Shown here: positions 1-6,231 of the stretch, piece by piece | Numbering within the stretch: position 1 is the first letter of the stretch | How the letters are laid out: each line of letters starts with the position of its first letter | DNA from: G039029935 sp039029935 | Lineage (GTDB): Bacteria; Chloroflexota; Anaerolineae; Caldilineales; Caldilineaceae | Length of the DNA stretch: 7,301 bases | Assembly (NCBI GenBank): GCA_039029935.1 | Contig: JBCCFC010000697.1 | Span: 1 to 7,301 of the forward strand | Direction: 5' to 3' | Translations under genes and position numbers: made by a program | Notes under the pieces: model-generated | The model's database searches: none | What the model saw: only the letters and a program-made list of their open reading frames with translations | What the model was told of the DNA's origin: nothing

Positions 1-3000
1 ACGTCACGGCTGTTGTTACGACCAGAGATGTTGTAGAAGACTGTCTCACCCGGCACAGTCTGCATTGGGCTGGCCTGCATAGAGAGCGTGACGGCCTCGT
101 CACCATCTGTCGGTACTGGATTATCATCACAATTGGTGATCTCAACCTCTGTGCTGCCAATGCTAACATTACCCAGCGCATCTGTAACTTCTGCACGGAC
201 GGTGTATGTACCACAACGTCGGTAAACATGTCCAGCAGCATTACTTGGATTTGGACCGACAGTTGGACTCCTGTCGCCAAAGTCCCAGCGGTAGGCAACA
301 CCATTGTTCTCTGACACTGCTGCTTCCAGCATCACAAGACCATTACTATTTTCGGATATGGTGCTGCTAATGATTACACTTTGCTCTTCAGACCATACCC
401 AATCCAAGAACGCATCCAACAGTTCGGTACGTGTCGTTGGTGTGATGCCTGTGCGTGGATTGAAATTGTTGCTCATGCCTTCCAAACCAAAACTGGCGTA
501 GATGCTACGTCCCTGATAGGAGATACCCGGATTTTCCAGCGACGGTTGGTCACGGTTTGCAATGGCAACATAGCCATGATAAACATTATATGGACCCGGA
601 TAGAAGAAGAGCGGTGTGCCACTGAAATTGCTATATTCGCCAAATGGCACATTTTCAGGGACCTGCGAGCCATCATGCGATTCTACATCGACCTCATCTA
701 CATAGATTTGATTGTCAAGTGGGTCTACCTCTAGCTGGCCGCGTACCTCGCCCGATGGGTTGGCTGTCGAATGAATATTGACATAGCGCGTTGCGCCCTG
801 TGTCCCTGGACCTAAAATGCCCATATCTGCCAACGTCACGCCCTCAACCGTACCGAAGTAGTCCAAGCTGTCACTAAAGACTTGCGGCGTGGTAAAGGGG
901 AAAATCGCATGAACATCCCCACCGTTGTTGCCCACCGTACCCGAATGGATATGCGCATTGGTGATCTCCACGACGGTTGTTGGCGAAACAACAAGGCTGA
1001 CAGCATATTGCAATAACTGTTGGTCAACATCATAGTTGAACCCAAAGAAGCCTGTCACATTTGACTCAACTGATGGCACCTCGTTTGCACCAGAGAGGAG
1101 TGTACCCCCTGAGAATTTACGTGGTTGTGATAGATCGATACGTACATCGCTGATAAATGCTGGTGCATCGTCTGTTGCCATAATGTAACTATTTGGTGTT
1201 ACATCGCCTGACACACTGTCCTGAATATAGTTGGCACTCAGGTGATCCGTATAATAAGCATCCGATGGCTCCATATCGGTTTCGTTTGTGTCTAACGCTT
1301 GGGCCATATCTTGCCCCATTGCAATCACGGAACCACCATTATTCAGGTATTCAACCAAACGGTTTTTATCAAGGTCGGTCAAACCTGTTGAAATACCAAA
1401 TGTGCCATTGGGCTGGAAGTTGTCACCTGTGAAGTGGATGATGGCTTTATAGGCAGCCAACGTTGTGGCGTCAGGAATGGTTGCGGCAGTGCCAGCCCCC
1501 TCCAATGTACTCACAACATTGTAACTATAGTCAAGCTCATCCAATGCGCTGGTGTAGTACCAGAGATAGTCGAAGTTGCCCACCTCATCACTAAAGTCGT
1601 TATCAATGATGAGGACATCTGCCAATGGATCGTCATACATCACACGCGCCCATGCTGGCATATGTGCGTTGTGATTCTCGCTGGTCATCAGAATATAGCC
1701 CTGATTGTCGCCCAACCCATTACTGGCTGTTGAGTCAAACGCCACTTCGATGGTCGCTGACTCGCCCGGTGCCAGTGTAAGCGATGATGGTTCTGCGCTA
1801 AAGCCGGGCAATGCGGTTGTGTCGGTAAAACTGTCGCCCGTATAGAGTGTGCTGATGTTATAGGTTTCGGTTGTGTCCGCAACACTGGTAATCATCACCT
1901 CGATGGTTTCCTGTTCCCCTTCACTCACCGGACCAAAGCTCAGACTTGGTGGATTCAAAATTACACCCGGGTCCATCGCGGCGGCGATATCCAAGCGACC
2001 CGCCCCCATATCCAGTGGCTGCGCAGGGCTACCATCAACATTATAGATATCCATATATTTGGCTGAAGACATCAATGCTGATTTTATTGCCGCATTGGAC
2101 CAATCTGGATAGGCTTGGCGGAGAAGAGCCGCTGCACCAGCCACATGTGGTGCAGCCATTGATGTACCTGATTGCTGGCCATAGCCAAGATGTCGCGCCT
2201 CTCCTTCGACCTCTTCATTGGCTTCCGTATACCCTTGTGCCAAAATATTAAACCCTGGCGCTGCGATATCTGGTTTGAGGACATTGCCAACACCTGGACC
2301 ACGTGAACTAAAGTTAACCACGAGGTCCACATCATTCCCAAATTGAATAGGTGCAAGCGTATCCACGGCAACTTTGGCCTCTGCTCCATGTTCATTATAC
2401 CACTCCGAAATGCCGACACCATGACTGTACCAAATAAAGACACTGGGGATTGTAATGATGCCTGGCGCACACTTATCACCGCCACAAGACATCGTGATCA
2501 GTGTGTCACCGCGGGCTTCATCATTATAGATAATGGCCGCAACGGCACCTGCCAACTGTGCGTTATATACTTTGTCCGAGAAATTACACGCCCCCCGTCG
2601 AATCAAAGCCGCAGCACCATCAAAGGGTGTACCCTCCCATTCGTCACAGCCTTCAATATTGGTGGGGTCGATGCTTTCGGCGGTAATTACATTGTATTCA
2701 ATACGCACATTAGCCGAAATAACGCCACCAAAGCGTGCACCGCCGATCCCCATATCTTGGTATGCATCTGGTGCAGGCTCAGGCGCCGTAATATCTAGGT
2801 GCCCCCGGATGATGGTTCCACCACTAGATGTTGCGGCTACATTGATGTAGTGCGGTGATGGATGGTCTGCGGTCGCAGGATTGGGTCCATCGTTCCCCGT
2901 TGCAAAGGCCACAAAAATACCACTATTGGCAGCATTAATCACGGCACTGTCGAGCGGGTCAAATTCGCCACCTTCACTGTACGCACCCCCACCCCAAGAG

Positions 3001-4094
3001 TTGTTGAGAACATCTGGCTGGTCACGGGCAATATCCTCGAGTGCGGCCAAACCTTCAGCCGTGTAGAACTGCGCATTATCATTGACACTGGCGTAGAAAA
3101 GGCGATAGCTCATGACATAGGCTCTCGGTGCAACGCCACTGATACGCCCCAGTTCTGGACCATTGATTTCGCTTAATGTTGTGTCGTAAATCGCGGCATC
3201 TTCAATCACATTGCCCGCCGCAATAGATGCGGTGTGAACACCATGTGATGTACCTCTTTCTCCGGGCCAAGGATTCTCATCGCCTGGTGATGGTGGGTCC
3301 CAAGAGCGGAAGTAGGCACGAGAGACAATAATCTTGCCGTTGTTATTGGCAGTATCGCCAAGACCATTGGGGCCAAAGCCCTCTGGATATTCATAGCCCT
3401 CACCACTAAACATGGGGGCGTCCTTATGCACACCACCATCCATTGAGGCAACCTTGATGCCTTCACCCGCATTCTCAATGCCACCGATGGCCGCGCTGTC
3501 CCAAGCCATTGGTGCGTTAATTACACCTGTACTGGTGTAGAGTAGGGTTGAATAGGCACGATCTTCATAGACCGCCTTGACCCCAGGCATCTTGGCAATC
3601 TGCTGTTGGAGTGTTGACTTATCCCATCGCTGAATGGCTGTCCCCAAATCCACGGCCATGCCGTTAAAGAGCAACTGATAGCTGGCGATTTCATGCAGGC
3701 CATTTTCGTTGATATAGGTTGCCATGGACGCACTTGGAATGGTTGCCTGCAATTCACTCATGAAGGCCGCTTGTTCCGCTTCCAATGCCGAAATATAGCT
3801 GGCAACCGATGGTGCGTTGACATCCAAAGCACCACGTGTCCCCGCCGCTTTAATGTCCGATTCCAACGCAACGACGACTGGTGCGCTCCTGAGTTCGACA
3901 ATGAGGCGTGGTGATTCCAGCGGTGCTTTGGTCGCCTCAACCGTAAACCCCTCACCATCAGATACAGCAGGTTGTGGAATATCCTCAAAGCTAGCTGCAC
4001 TCACTGGCGAAGTCATCAATGTTGTGACCAGCCCCAGCGTTAATCCTAAAATTAACAGTAGACCTGCAACTTGTGTGAACCTATTCTGTTGCAT
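1..4094 (-). CDS. Large secreted subtilisin-like (S8) serine protease with PA, CHRD and PKD domains; C-terminus beyond window
   Basis: An open frame runs uninterrupted from the ATG at 4094 to the left edge (1364 complete codons, no stop), so the gene is partial. AGGGAG lies 7 nt before the ATG. Residues 1-33 are a signal peptide (hydrophobic core, cleavage after VSA), so the enzyme is exported. Residues about 63-178 resemble an I9 propeptide. The catalytic domain has Asp219 (VASMDGGV), His284 (SHGVHTA), oxyanion Asn401 (ATGNDG) and Ser645 (GTSMAAPHVAG), with a PA domain inserted around 460-570 (Cys483, Cys503). Then follow a beta-sandwich (about 712-820), a Rossmann/GATase1-like region (825-991 and 1122-1234) split by a CHRD domain (992-1121; HIH at 1048-1050, GEVRGQL at its end), a PKD domain (about 1240-1318; YRWDFGD) and the beginning of a DUF11-like repeat. 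The complete triad predicts an active extracellular endopeptidase; the tail modules suggest surface or matrix binding. The Asp motif is DGG rather than the usual D-T/S-G. The substrate is unknown. Confidence 0.93.
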   Translation of the reverse strand, partial: MQQNRFTQVAGLLLILGLTLGLVTTLMTSPVSAASFEDIPQPAVSDGEGFTVEATKAPLESPRLIVELRSAPVVVALESDIKAAGTRGALDVNAPSVASYISALEAEQAAFMSELQATIPSASMATYINENGLHEIASYQLLFNGMAVDLGTAIQRWDKSTLQQQIAKMPGVKAVYEDRAYSTLLYTSTGVINAPMAWDSAAIGGIENAGEGIKVASMDGGVHKDAPMFSGEGYEYPEGFGPNGLGDTANNNGKIIVSRAYFRSWDPPSPGDENPWPGERGTSHGVHTASIAAGNVIEDAAIYDTTLSEINGPELGRISGVAPRAYVMSYRLFYASVNDNAQFYTAEGLAALEDIARDQPDVLNNSWGGGAYSEGGEFDPLDSAVINAANSGIFVAFATGNDGPNPATADHPSPHYINVAATSSGGTIIRGHLDITAPEPAPDAYQDMGIGGARFGGVISANVRIEYNVITAESIDPTNIEGCDEWEGTPFDGAAALIRRGACNFSDKVYNAQLAGAVAAIIYNDEARGDTLITMSCGGDKCAPGIITIPSVFIWYSHGVGISEWYNEHGAEAKVAVDTLAPIQFGNDVDLVVNFSSRGPGVGNVLKPDIAAPGFNILAQGYTEANEEVEGEARHLGYGQQSGTSMAAPHVAGAAALLRQAYPDWSNAAIKSALMSSAKYMDIYNVDGSPAQPLDMGAGRLDIAAAMDPGVILNPPSLSFGPVSEGEQETIEVMITSVADTTETYNISTLYTGDSFTDTTALPGFSAEPSSLTLAPGESATIEVAFDSTASNGLGDNQGYILMTSENHNAHMPAWARVMYDDPLADVLIIDNDFSDEVGNFDYLWYYTSALDELDYSYNVVSTLEGAGTAATIPDATTLAAYKAIIHFTGDNFQPNGTFGISTGLTDLDKNRLVEYLNNGGSVIAMGQDMAQALDTNETDMEPSDAYYTDHLSANYIQDSVSGDVTPNSYIMATDDAPAFISDVRIDLSQPRKFSGGTLLSGANEVPSVESNVTGFFGFNYDVDQQLLQYAVSLVVSPTTVVEITNAHIHSGTVGNNGGDVHAIFPFTTPQVFSDSLDYFGTVEGVTLADMGILGPGTQGATRYVNIHSTANPSGEVRGQLEVDPLDNQIYVDEVDVESHDGSQVPENVPFGEYSNFSGTPLFFYPGPYNVYHGYVAIANRDQPSLENPGISYQGRSIYASFGLEGMSNNFNPRTGITPTTRTELLDAFLDWVWSEEQSVIISSTISENSNGLVMLEAAVSENNGVAYRWDFGDRSPTVGPNPSNAAGHVYRRCGTYTVRAEVTDALGNVSIGSTEVEITNCDDNPVPTDGDEAVTLSMQASPMQTVPGETVFYNISGRNNSRD

Positions 4095-4250
4095 TCTCTC
4101 TCTCCCTTTTGAAATGAATGATGAACGATACTATTCAAAGCAAGGTAAATGATCCTAGTCTGAATAAACCACCATTGTGTCATCTGATGAAGTATAGCCT
4201 ATAGTATTTTGGAAATCGTTTAAATACGCGGTGTTTTGGTAAAAAGTGAA

Positions 4251-4280
4251 ACAATAGTGGTTAAATCATTAGATAGTCAA
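4251..4280 (-). promoter_or_regulatory. Candidate sigma-70-type promoter of the protease gene
   Basis: On the minus strand TTGACT (4280-4275) is followed after 18 bases by TATTGT (4256-4251); each differs from consensus by one and two bases respectively. It would give a leader of about 150 nt. The -35 box lies inside one arm of the inverted repeat 4272-4318, which would let a bound protein block it. A competing candidate is TTGGAA (4362-4357), 16 bases, TAGAAT (4340-4335); a third possible -10, TATACT, lies nearer the gene without a good -35. The sequence alone cannot decide between them. Confidence 0.3.
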
Positions 4281-4318
4281 AACCCATTGCGTTTCGTTTG
4301 CAACTTGCTTTGACTATC
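4272..4318. repeat. 10-bp perfect inverted repeat upstream of protease (possible operator)
   Basis: GATAGTCAAA at 4272-4281 is exactly complementary to TTTGACTATC at 4309-4318, with 27 bases between the arms. The arms do not extend further. The centre-to-centre distance is 37 bp, about three and a half helical turns. Each arm contains TTGACT, so the element presents a -35-like hexamer in both directions. It may be an operator for a dimeric regulator or a loop-forming pair of sites; a chance repeat in AT-rich DNA is not excluded. Confidence 0.4.
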
Positions 4319-4442
4319 CAGAAAGGTGAGGCACATTCTATCACTACTTGACTTGATTCCAAAACTAAATAAGGGTAAGTAACATTTTTATTCACGAGCG
4401 GTATGGCTGGGAAACAATCTTTTTAGATGGCATCATTGAGAA

Positions 4443-4486
4443 AAAAAGCGTAGAAAACAACCAGTTGATTGTTTTCTACGCTTTTT
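4443..4486 (-). terminator. Rho-independent terminator of the MaoC-dehydrogenase unit
   Basis: The arms 4443-4460 and 4469-4486 form a perfect 18-bp stem with an 8-base loop (4461-4468). On the minus strand the stem is followed by a run of seven T (4447-4441, partly inside the stem). It begins 39 bases after the dehydrogenase stop codon, which is the expected position. On the plus strand it ends in five T, so it could also stop transcription running antisense out of the protease gene. It separates the dehydrogenase transcript from the co-oriented protease gene. Confidence 0.9.
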
Positions 4487-4525
4487 ATGTTTAATCAATT
4501 AAAGAACGTAAATTTTTTGTAAAGA

Positions 4526-5356
4526 TTAAATGCCCGCACCACCAGTCACTTCCAGCGTATGCCCTGTGATATACGAGGCAAATGGCGAGGCCAGCATGAT
4601 GATACCACCCGCAGCTTCCTCTGGGCTGGCAGGTCGCTCAAGCGGGCTGCGCACCATACCGATTTCACGAATCGGCTGTGGAATCCCCAACGCGACCTTG
4701 CGCTCACCAATGTCAATACTCTCACGATTCTCCTTGGGGCGGGTCAGCCGTGTATCGACAAAGCCAAAGGCCACGGCATTACAGCGGATACCAAAGGGAC
4801 CCCATTCCTTGGCAACGGTTTTTGTAAAGCCGACAATGCCCATCTTGCCCATCGCGTAGTTGGCCTGCCCGATGTTGCCATGCAGCCCCGATGTTGATGA
4901 GACATTGATGATGCAGCGCGGTGCAAATGGATCACCCGCAGCTTTCTCCGCTTTGGCGGGTTCACGCATATACGGTGCAACCGCTCGCACCATGCGGAAT
5001 GGTGCCGTTGTATGCACCTTCATAATTGCTTCCCATTGTTCATCGGTCATCTTGTGCAGCATCGCATCCCACGTATAGCCAGCGTTGTTTACTAAGATAT
5101 TGATTTTGCCAAAGGCATCAACGGTGGACTTCATCAAATGGTCCGGAAAATCAGGATGCGTCACATCACCAGCGACGGCAATGGCCTCACCACCCGCCGC
5201 CTTGATTTCCGCCAACACCTCTTCCGCAGGCTCTTGGTTAAGGTCATTCACTACCACCTGCGCACCGTTTTCCGCAAACAACTTCGCCGCCGCCGCACCA
5301 ATACCCCGCCCAGAGCCAGTGACAATGGCAACTTGATTTTCAAATAGTTTGGTCAT
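4526..5356 (-). CDS. Short-chain dehydrogenase/reductase, probably 3-hydroxyacyl-CoA dehydrogenase (FabG/MFE-2-like)
   Basis: The 276-residue protein is a classical SDR. The dinucleotide-binding motif TGSGRGIG is at 13-20, NNAG at 90-93, and the catalytic Ser154, Tyr167 and Lys171 are in the usual SSTSG and YAMGK settings. Asp38 at the end of the second beta strand (VVVNDL) favours NAD(H) over NADP(H). The position normally held by the fourth catalytic residue, Asn, is His115 (KVHTTAPF), as I recall from MFE-2-type 3-hydroxyacyl-CoA dehydrogenases. About ten extra residues (around 131-146) precede the SSTSG strand, and a long substrate loop spans about 205-240. The ATG has GGAG 8 bases upstream. 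It lies 144 bases behind a MaoC-type hydratase on the same strand, which supports a role in acyl-CoA metabolism, oxidising or reducing (R)-3-hydroxyacyl thioesters in the cytoplasm. A 3-oxoacyl-ACP reductase role is the main alternative. Confidence 0.88.
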   Translation of the reverse strand: MTKLFENQVAIVTGSGRGIGAAAAKLFAENGAQVVVNDLNQEPAEEVLAEIKAAGGEAIAVAGDVTHPDFPDHLMKSTVDAFGKINILVNNAGYTWDAMLHKMTDEQWEAIMKVHTTAPFRMVRAVAPYMREPAKAEKAAGDPFAPRCIINVSSTSGLHGNIGQANYAMGKMGIVGFTKTVAKEWGPFGIRCNAVAFGFVDTRLTRPKENRESIDIGERKVALGIPQPIREIGMVRSPLERPASPEEAAGGIIMLASPFASYITGHTLEVTGGAGI

Positions 5357-5376
5357 TTATTGTTCTCCGATTTTGT

Positions 5377-5440
5377 GAGTTGAAAGGTTGAAGAGTCGAA
5401 AGGTTGAAAGGTTGAAGAGTGGAAAGGTTGAAAAGTTGAA
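5377..5440 (-). repeat. Octamer tandem array (8 units) before the dehydrogenase start
   Basis: Eight 8-base units follow one another exactly: on the plus strand GAGTTGAA, AGGTTGAA, GAGTCGAA, AGGTTGAA, AGGTTGAA, GAGTGGAA, AGGTTGAA, AAGTTGAA. Read in the direction of the downstream gene the core is TTCAAC in a pyrimidine-rich strand. Units starting GAG recur at 16 and 24 bases, giving a higher-order rhythm. The array ends 20 bases before the ATG at 5356 and would be transcribed as the MaoC-dehydrogenase intercistronic RNA. Confidence 0.9.
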
Positions 5441-5454
5441 GAGTCAAATTGTCA

Positions 5455-5496
5455 ACTCATCACTCATCACTAATCACTCATCACTAATCACTCATC
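5455..5496. repeat. Heptamer tandem array (6 units) between the two minus-strand genes
   Basis: Six consecutive 7-base units alternate ACTCATC and ACTAATC (order: C, C, A, C, A, C at the variable base). The array starts 14 bases from the octamer array and ends just short of the MaoC stop codon at 5501-5503, so it fills the intergenic space. A minus-strand TTGACA (5455-5450) sits at the junction with the octamer array. Confidence 0.9.
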
Positions 5497-5500
5497 ACGA

Positions 5501-5971
5501 CTAAAAATAAATTCTCGATACCGTCTCTGCAACACAGCCGGGTTTGTTAGACCCTTCAATCTCAATGGTCACTTCATTGACAATATGGACACCATTGTTT
5601 TTTACTTCGTCAACGCTAACCAGTTTGGTTCGTGCGCGTACTCTGGCACCGACAGGAACAGGGCTGGGGAAACGAACCTTGTTGGTTCCATAGTTGATGC
5701 TCAATTTGGCATCTTCAAAACGTGGTTTGTCTGGGTTAACAGCACCTGTTAGATGTGGAATGAGTGAGAGTGAGAAATAGCCATGTGCAATCGTCGTTTT
5801 GTAGGGCGACTCTCGCTGTGCTTTTTCTGGGTCTGTGTGAATCCACTGATGATCGCCCGTTGCATCAGCAAACAGATTGATCTTCTCCTGTGTAATCGTA
5901 TACCAATCACTCACGCTGGTCTCTGTACCAATATCTGGTGTCATCTGAGCAATTGCCGCTGCCGTTGTCAT
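5501..5971 (-). CDS. MaoC-family (R)-specific enoyl-CoA hydratase / hydratase 2, NodN-like
   Basis: With the ATG start the protein has 156 residues, the usual length of a single-hotdog MaoC protein. The hydratase-2 signature is clear: FADATGDHQWIHTDP at about 34-48 with the catalytic pair Asp40 and His45 (Asp-x4-His), followed by TIAHGYFSLSL at about 60-70. Proteins of this type add water to trans-2-enoyl-CoA to give (R)-3-hydroxyacyl-CoA; the opening DWYTIT and the overall pattern resemble the NodN branch. A TTG two codons upstream (5977) is only 1 base from AAGGAG, while the ATG at 5971 has the ideal 7-base gap, so I take the ATG. The next gene on the strand is a 3-hydroxyacyl dehydrogenase-like SDR, fitting consecutive steps of one acyl-CoA pathway. 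The natural chain length or substrate cannot be read from the sequence. Confidence 0.9.
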   Translation of the reverse strand: MTTAAAIAQMTPDIGTETSVSDWYTITQEKINLFADATGDHQWIHTDPEKAQRESPYKTTIAHGYFSLSLIPHLTGAVNPDKPRFEDAKLSINYGTNKVRFPSPVPVGARVRARTKLVSVDEVKNNGVHIVNEVTIEIEGSNKPGCVAETVSRIYF

Positions 5972-5978
5972 GGTCAAA

Positions 5979-5984
5979 CTCCTT
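5979..5984 (-). promoter_or_regulatory. Shine-Dalgarno site that fixes the MaoC start
   Basis: AAGGAG on the minus strand lies 7 bases before the ATG at 5971 and only 1 base before the in-frame TTG at 5977, which decides for the ATG. Confidence 0.85.
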
Positions 5985-5991
5985 TTGGTTA

Positions 5992-6047
5992 AAGTTAAAA
6001 GGTTGAAAGGTGGAAGGGTTGAAGAGTTGAAGAGTTGAAGGGCTCAA
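5992..6047 (-). repeat. Octamer tandem array (about 7 units) in the MaoC leader
   Basis: Units in exact 8-base phase on the plus strand: AAGTTAAA, AGGTTGAA, AGGTGGAA, GGGTTGAA, GAGTTGAA, GAGTTGAA, GGGCTCAA; the first and last are degenerate. In the sense direction of the MaoC gene the core is again TTCAAC. The array lies between the predicted promoter and the ribosome site, so it should form a C/U-rich 5' untranslated leader. Confidence 0.85.
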
Positions 6048-6096
6048 GCAATCTCCTTGTCTTCCACAACATCCAACCACAAACGCATTTTCAGCG

Positions 6097-6125
6097 ATTA
6101 TAGCCCCCAAACCCCAACCACGCAA
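6097..6125 (-). promoter_or_regulatory. Predicted promoter of the MaoC-dehydrogenase unit
   Basis: On the minus strand a perfect TATAAT (6102-6097) is preceded, after 17 bases, by TTGCGT (6125-6120), which keeps the TTG core of the -35 box. The spacer is G-rich. The start of transcription would be near 6090, giving a leader of about 120 nt that contains the octamer array. No other good promoter precedes either minus-strand gene. Confidence 0.6.
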
Positions 6126-6140
6126 TTTTTCCCATACCCC

Positions 6141-6189
6141 TTCACCCTTCACCCTTCACTAATCACTCATCACTCATCACTCATCACTC
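6141..6189. repeat. Heptamer tandem array (7 units) upstream of prmA
   Basis: Seven consecutive 7-base units: TTCACCC twice, TTCACTA, then ATCACTC four times. It has the same period and the same strand orientation on the window as the array at 5455-5496. It is followed after 7 bases by the octamer array that adjoins the prmA promoter. Confidence 0.9.
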
Positions 6190-6196
6190 TTCCCCC

Positions 6197-6220
6197 TTTC
6201 AACCTTTCAACTTTTCAACT
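6197..6220 (+). repeat. Octamer tandem array (3 units) abutting the prmA promoter
   Basis: Three exact-phase units, TTTCAACC, TTTCAACT and TTTCAACT; the last T is also the first base of the TATAAT box. The orientation is opposite to the arrays at 5377 and 5992 on the window but the same relative to the downstream gene. Confidence 0.9.
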
Positions 6221-6225
6221 ATAAT
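6197..6225 (+). promoter_or_regulatory. Predicted leaderless promoter of prmA
   Basis: A consensus TATAAT at 6220-6225 ends 6 bases before the ATG at 6232. With the usual distance from the -10 box, transcription would start at or within a base or two of the A of the ATG. The matching -35 position (6197-6202, TTTCAA, 17-base spacer) is weak and is formed by the first octamer repeat. The bases between box and ATG are ACCCCC, with no ribosome site. Confidence 0.65.
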
Positions 6226-6231
6226 ACCCCC

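Larger units (their letters stand above)
4095..4525. other. Non-coding region between protease and dehydrogenase genes
   Basis: No credible gene lies in these 431 bases; frames are short and the region is AT-rich. It contains the protease leader and ribosome site (AGGGAG, minus strand, just right of 4094), a 10-bp inverted repeat at 4272-4318, several promoter-like hexamers reading towards the protease, and the terminator hairpin of the upstream dehydrogenase gene at 4443-4486. I saw no tRNA, riboswitch motif or mobile element. Confidence 0.7.

Noticed and set aside
381..734. Plus-strand open frame of 117 codons inside the protease region
   Set aside because: It lies opposite, codon on codon, to the minus-strand protease, whose GATase-like and CHRD segments are clearly recognisable here; it has no ribosome site and no familiar motif.
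2084..2798. Other longish frames opposite or overlapping the protease (2084-2485 minus, 2343-2798 plus)
   Set aside because: They fall on the conserved PA and catalytic-Ser segments of the protease and encode no recognisable protein; they are shadows.
5427..5455. TTGACA at 5455-5450 as a promoter for the dehydrogenase alone
   Set aside because: The hexamer is a perfect -35 box, but at 16-18 bases downstream only repeat sequence (TTCAAC) is found, with no acceptable -10 box.
5501..5977. TTG at 5977 as the start of the MaoC gene
   Set aside because: It is only 1 base from AAGGAG, too close for a start; the ATG at 5971 has a 7-base gap.
5907..6152. Minus-strand 81-codon frame across the MaoC start and leader
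   Set aside because: It is built from translated repeat units (a Ser-Thr-Phe-Gln/Asn-Pro rhythm) and overlaps the real start in another frame.
5377..6220. CRISPR array
   Set aside because: The units are 7 or 8 bases long with no unique spacers, and there are no cas genes; these are short tandem repeats.
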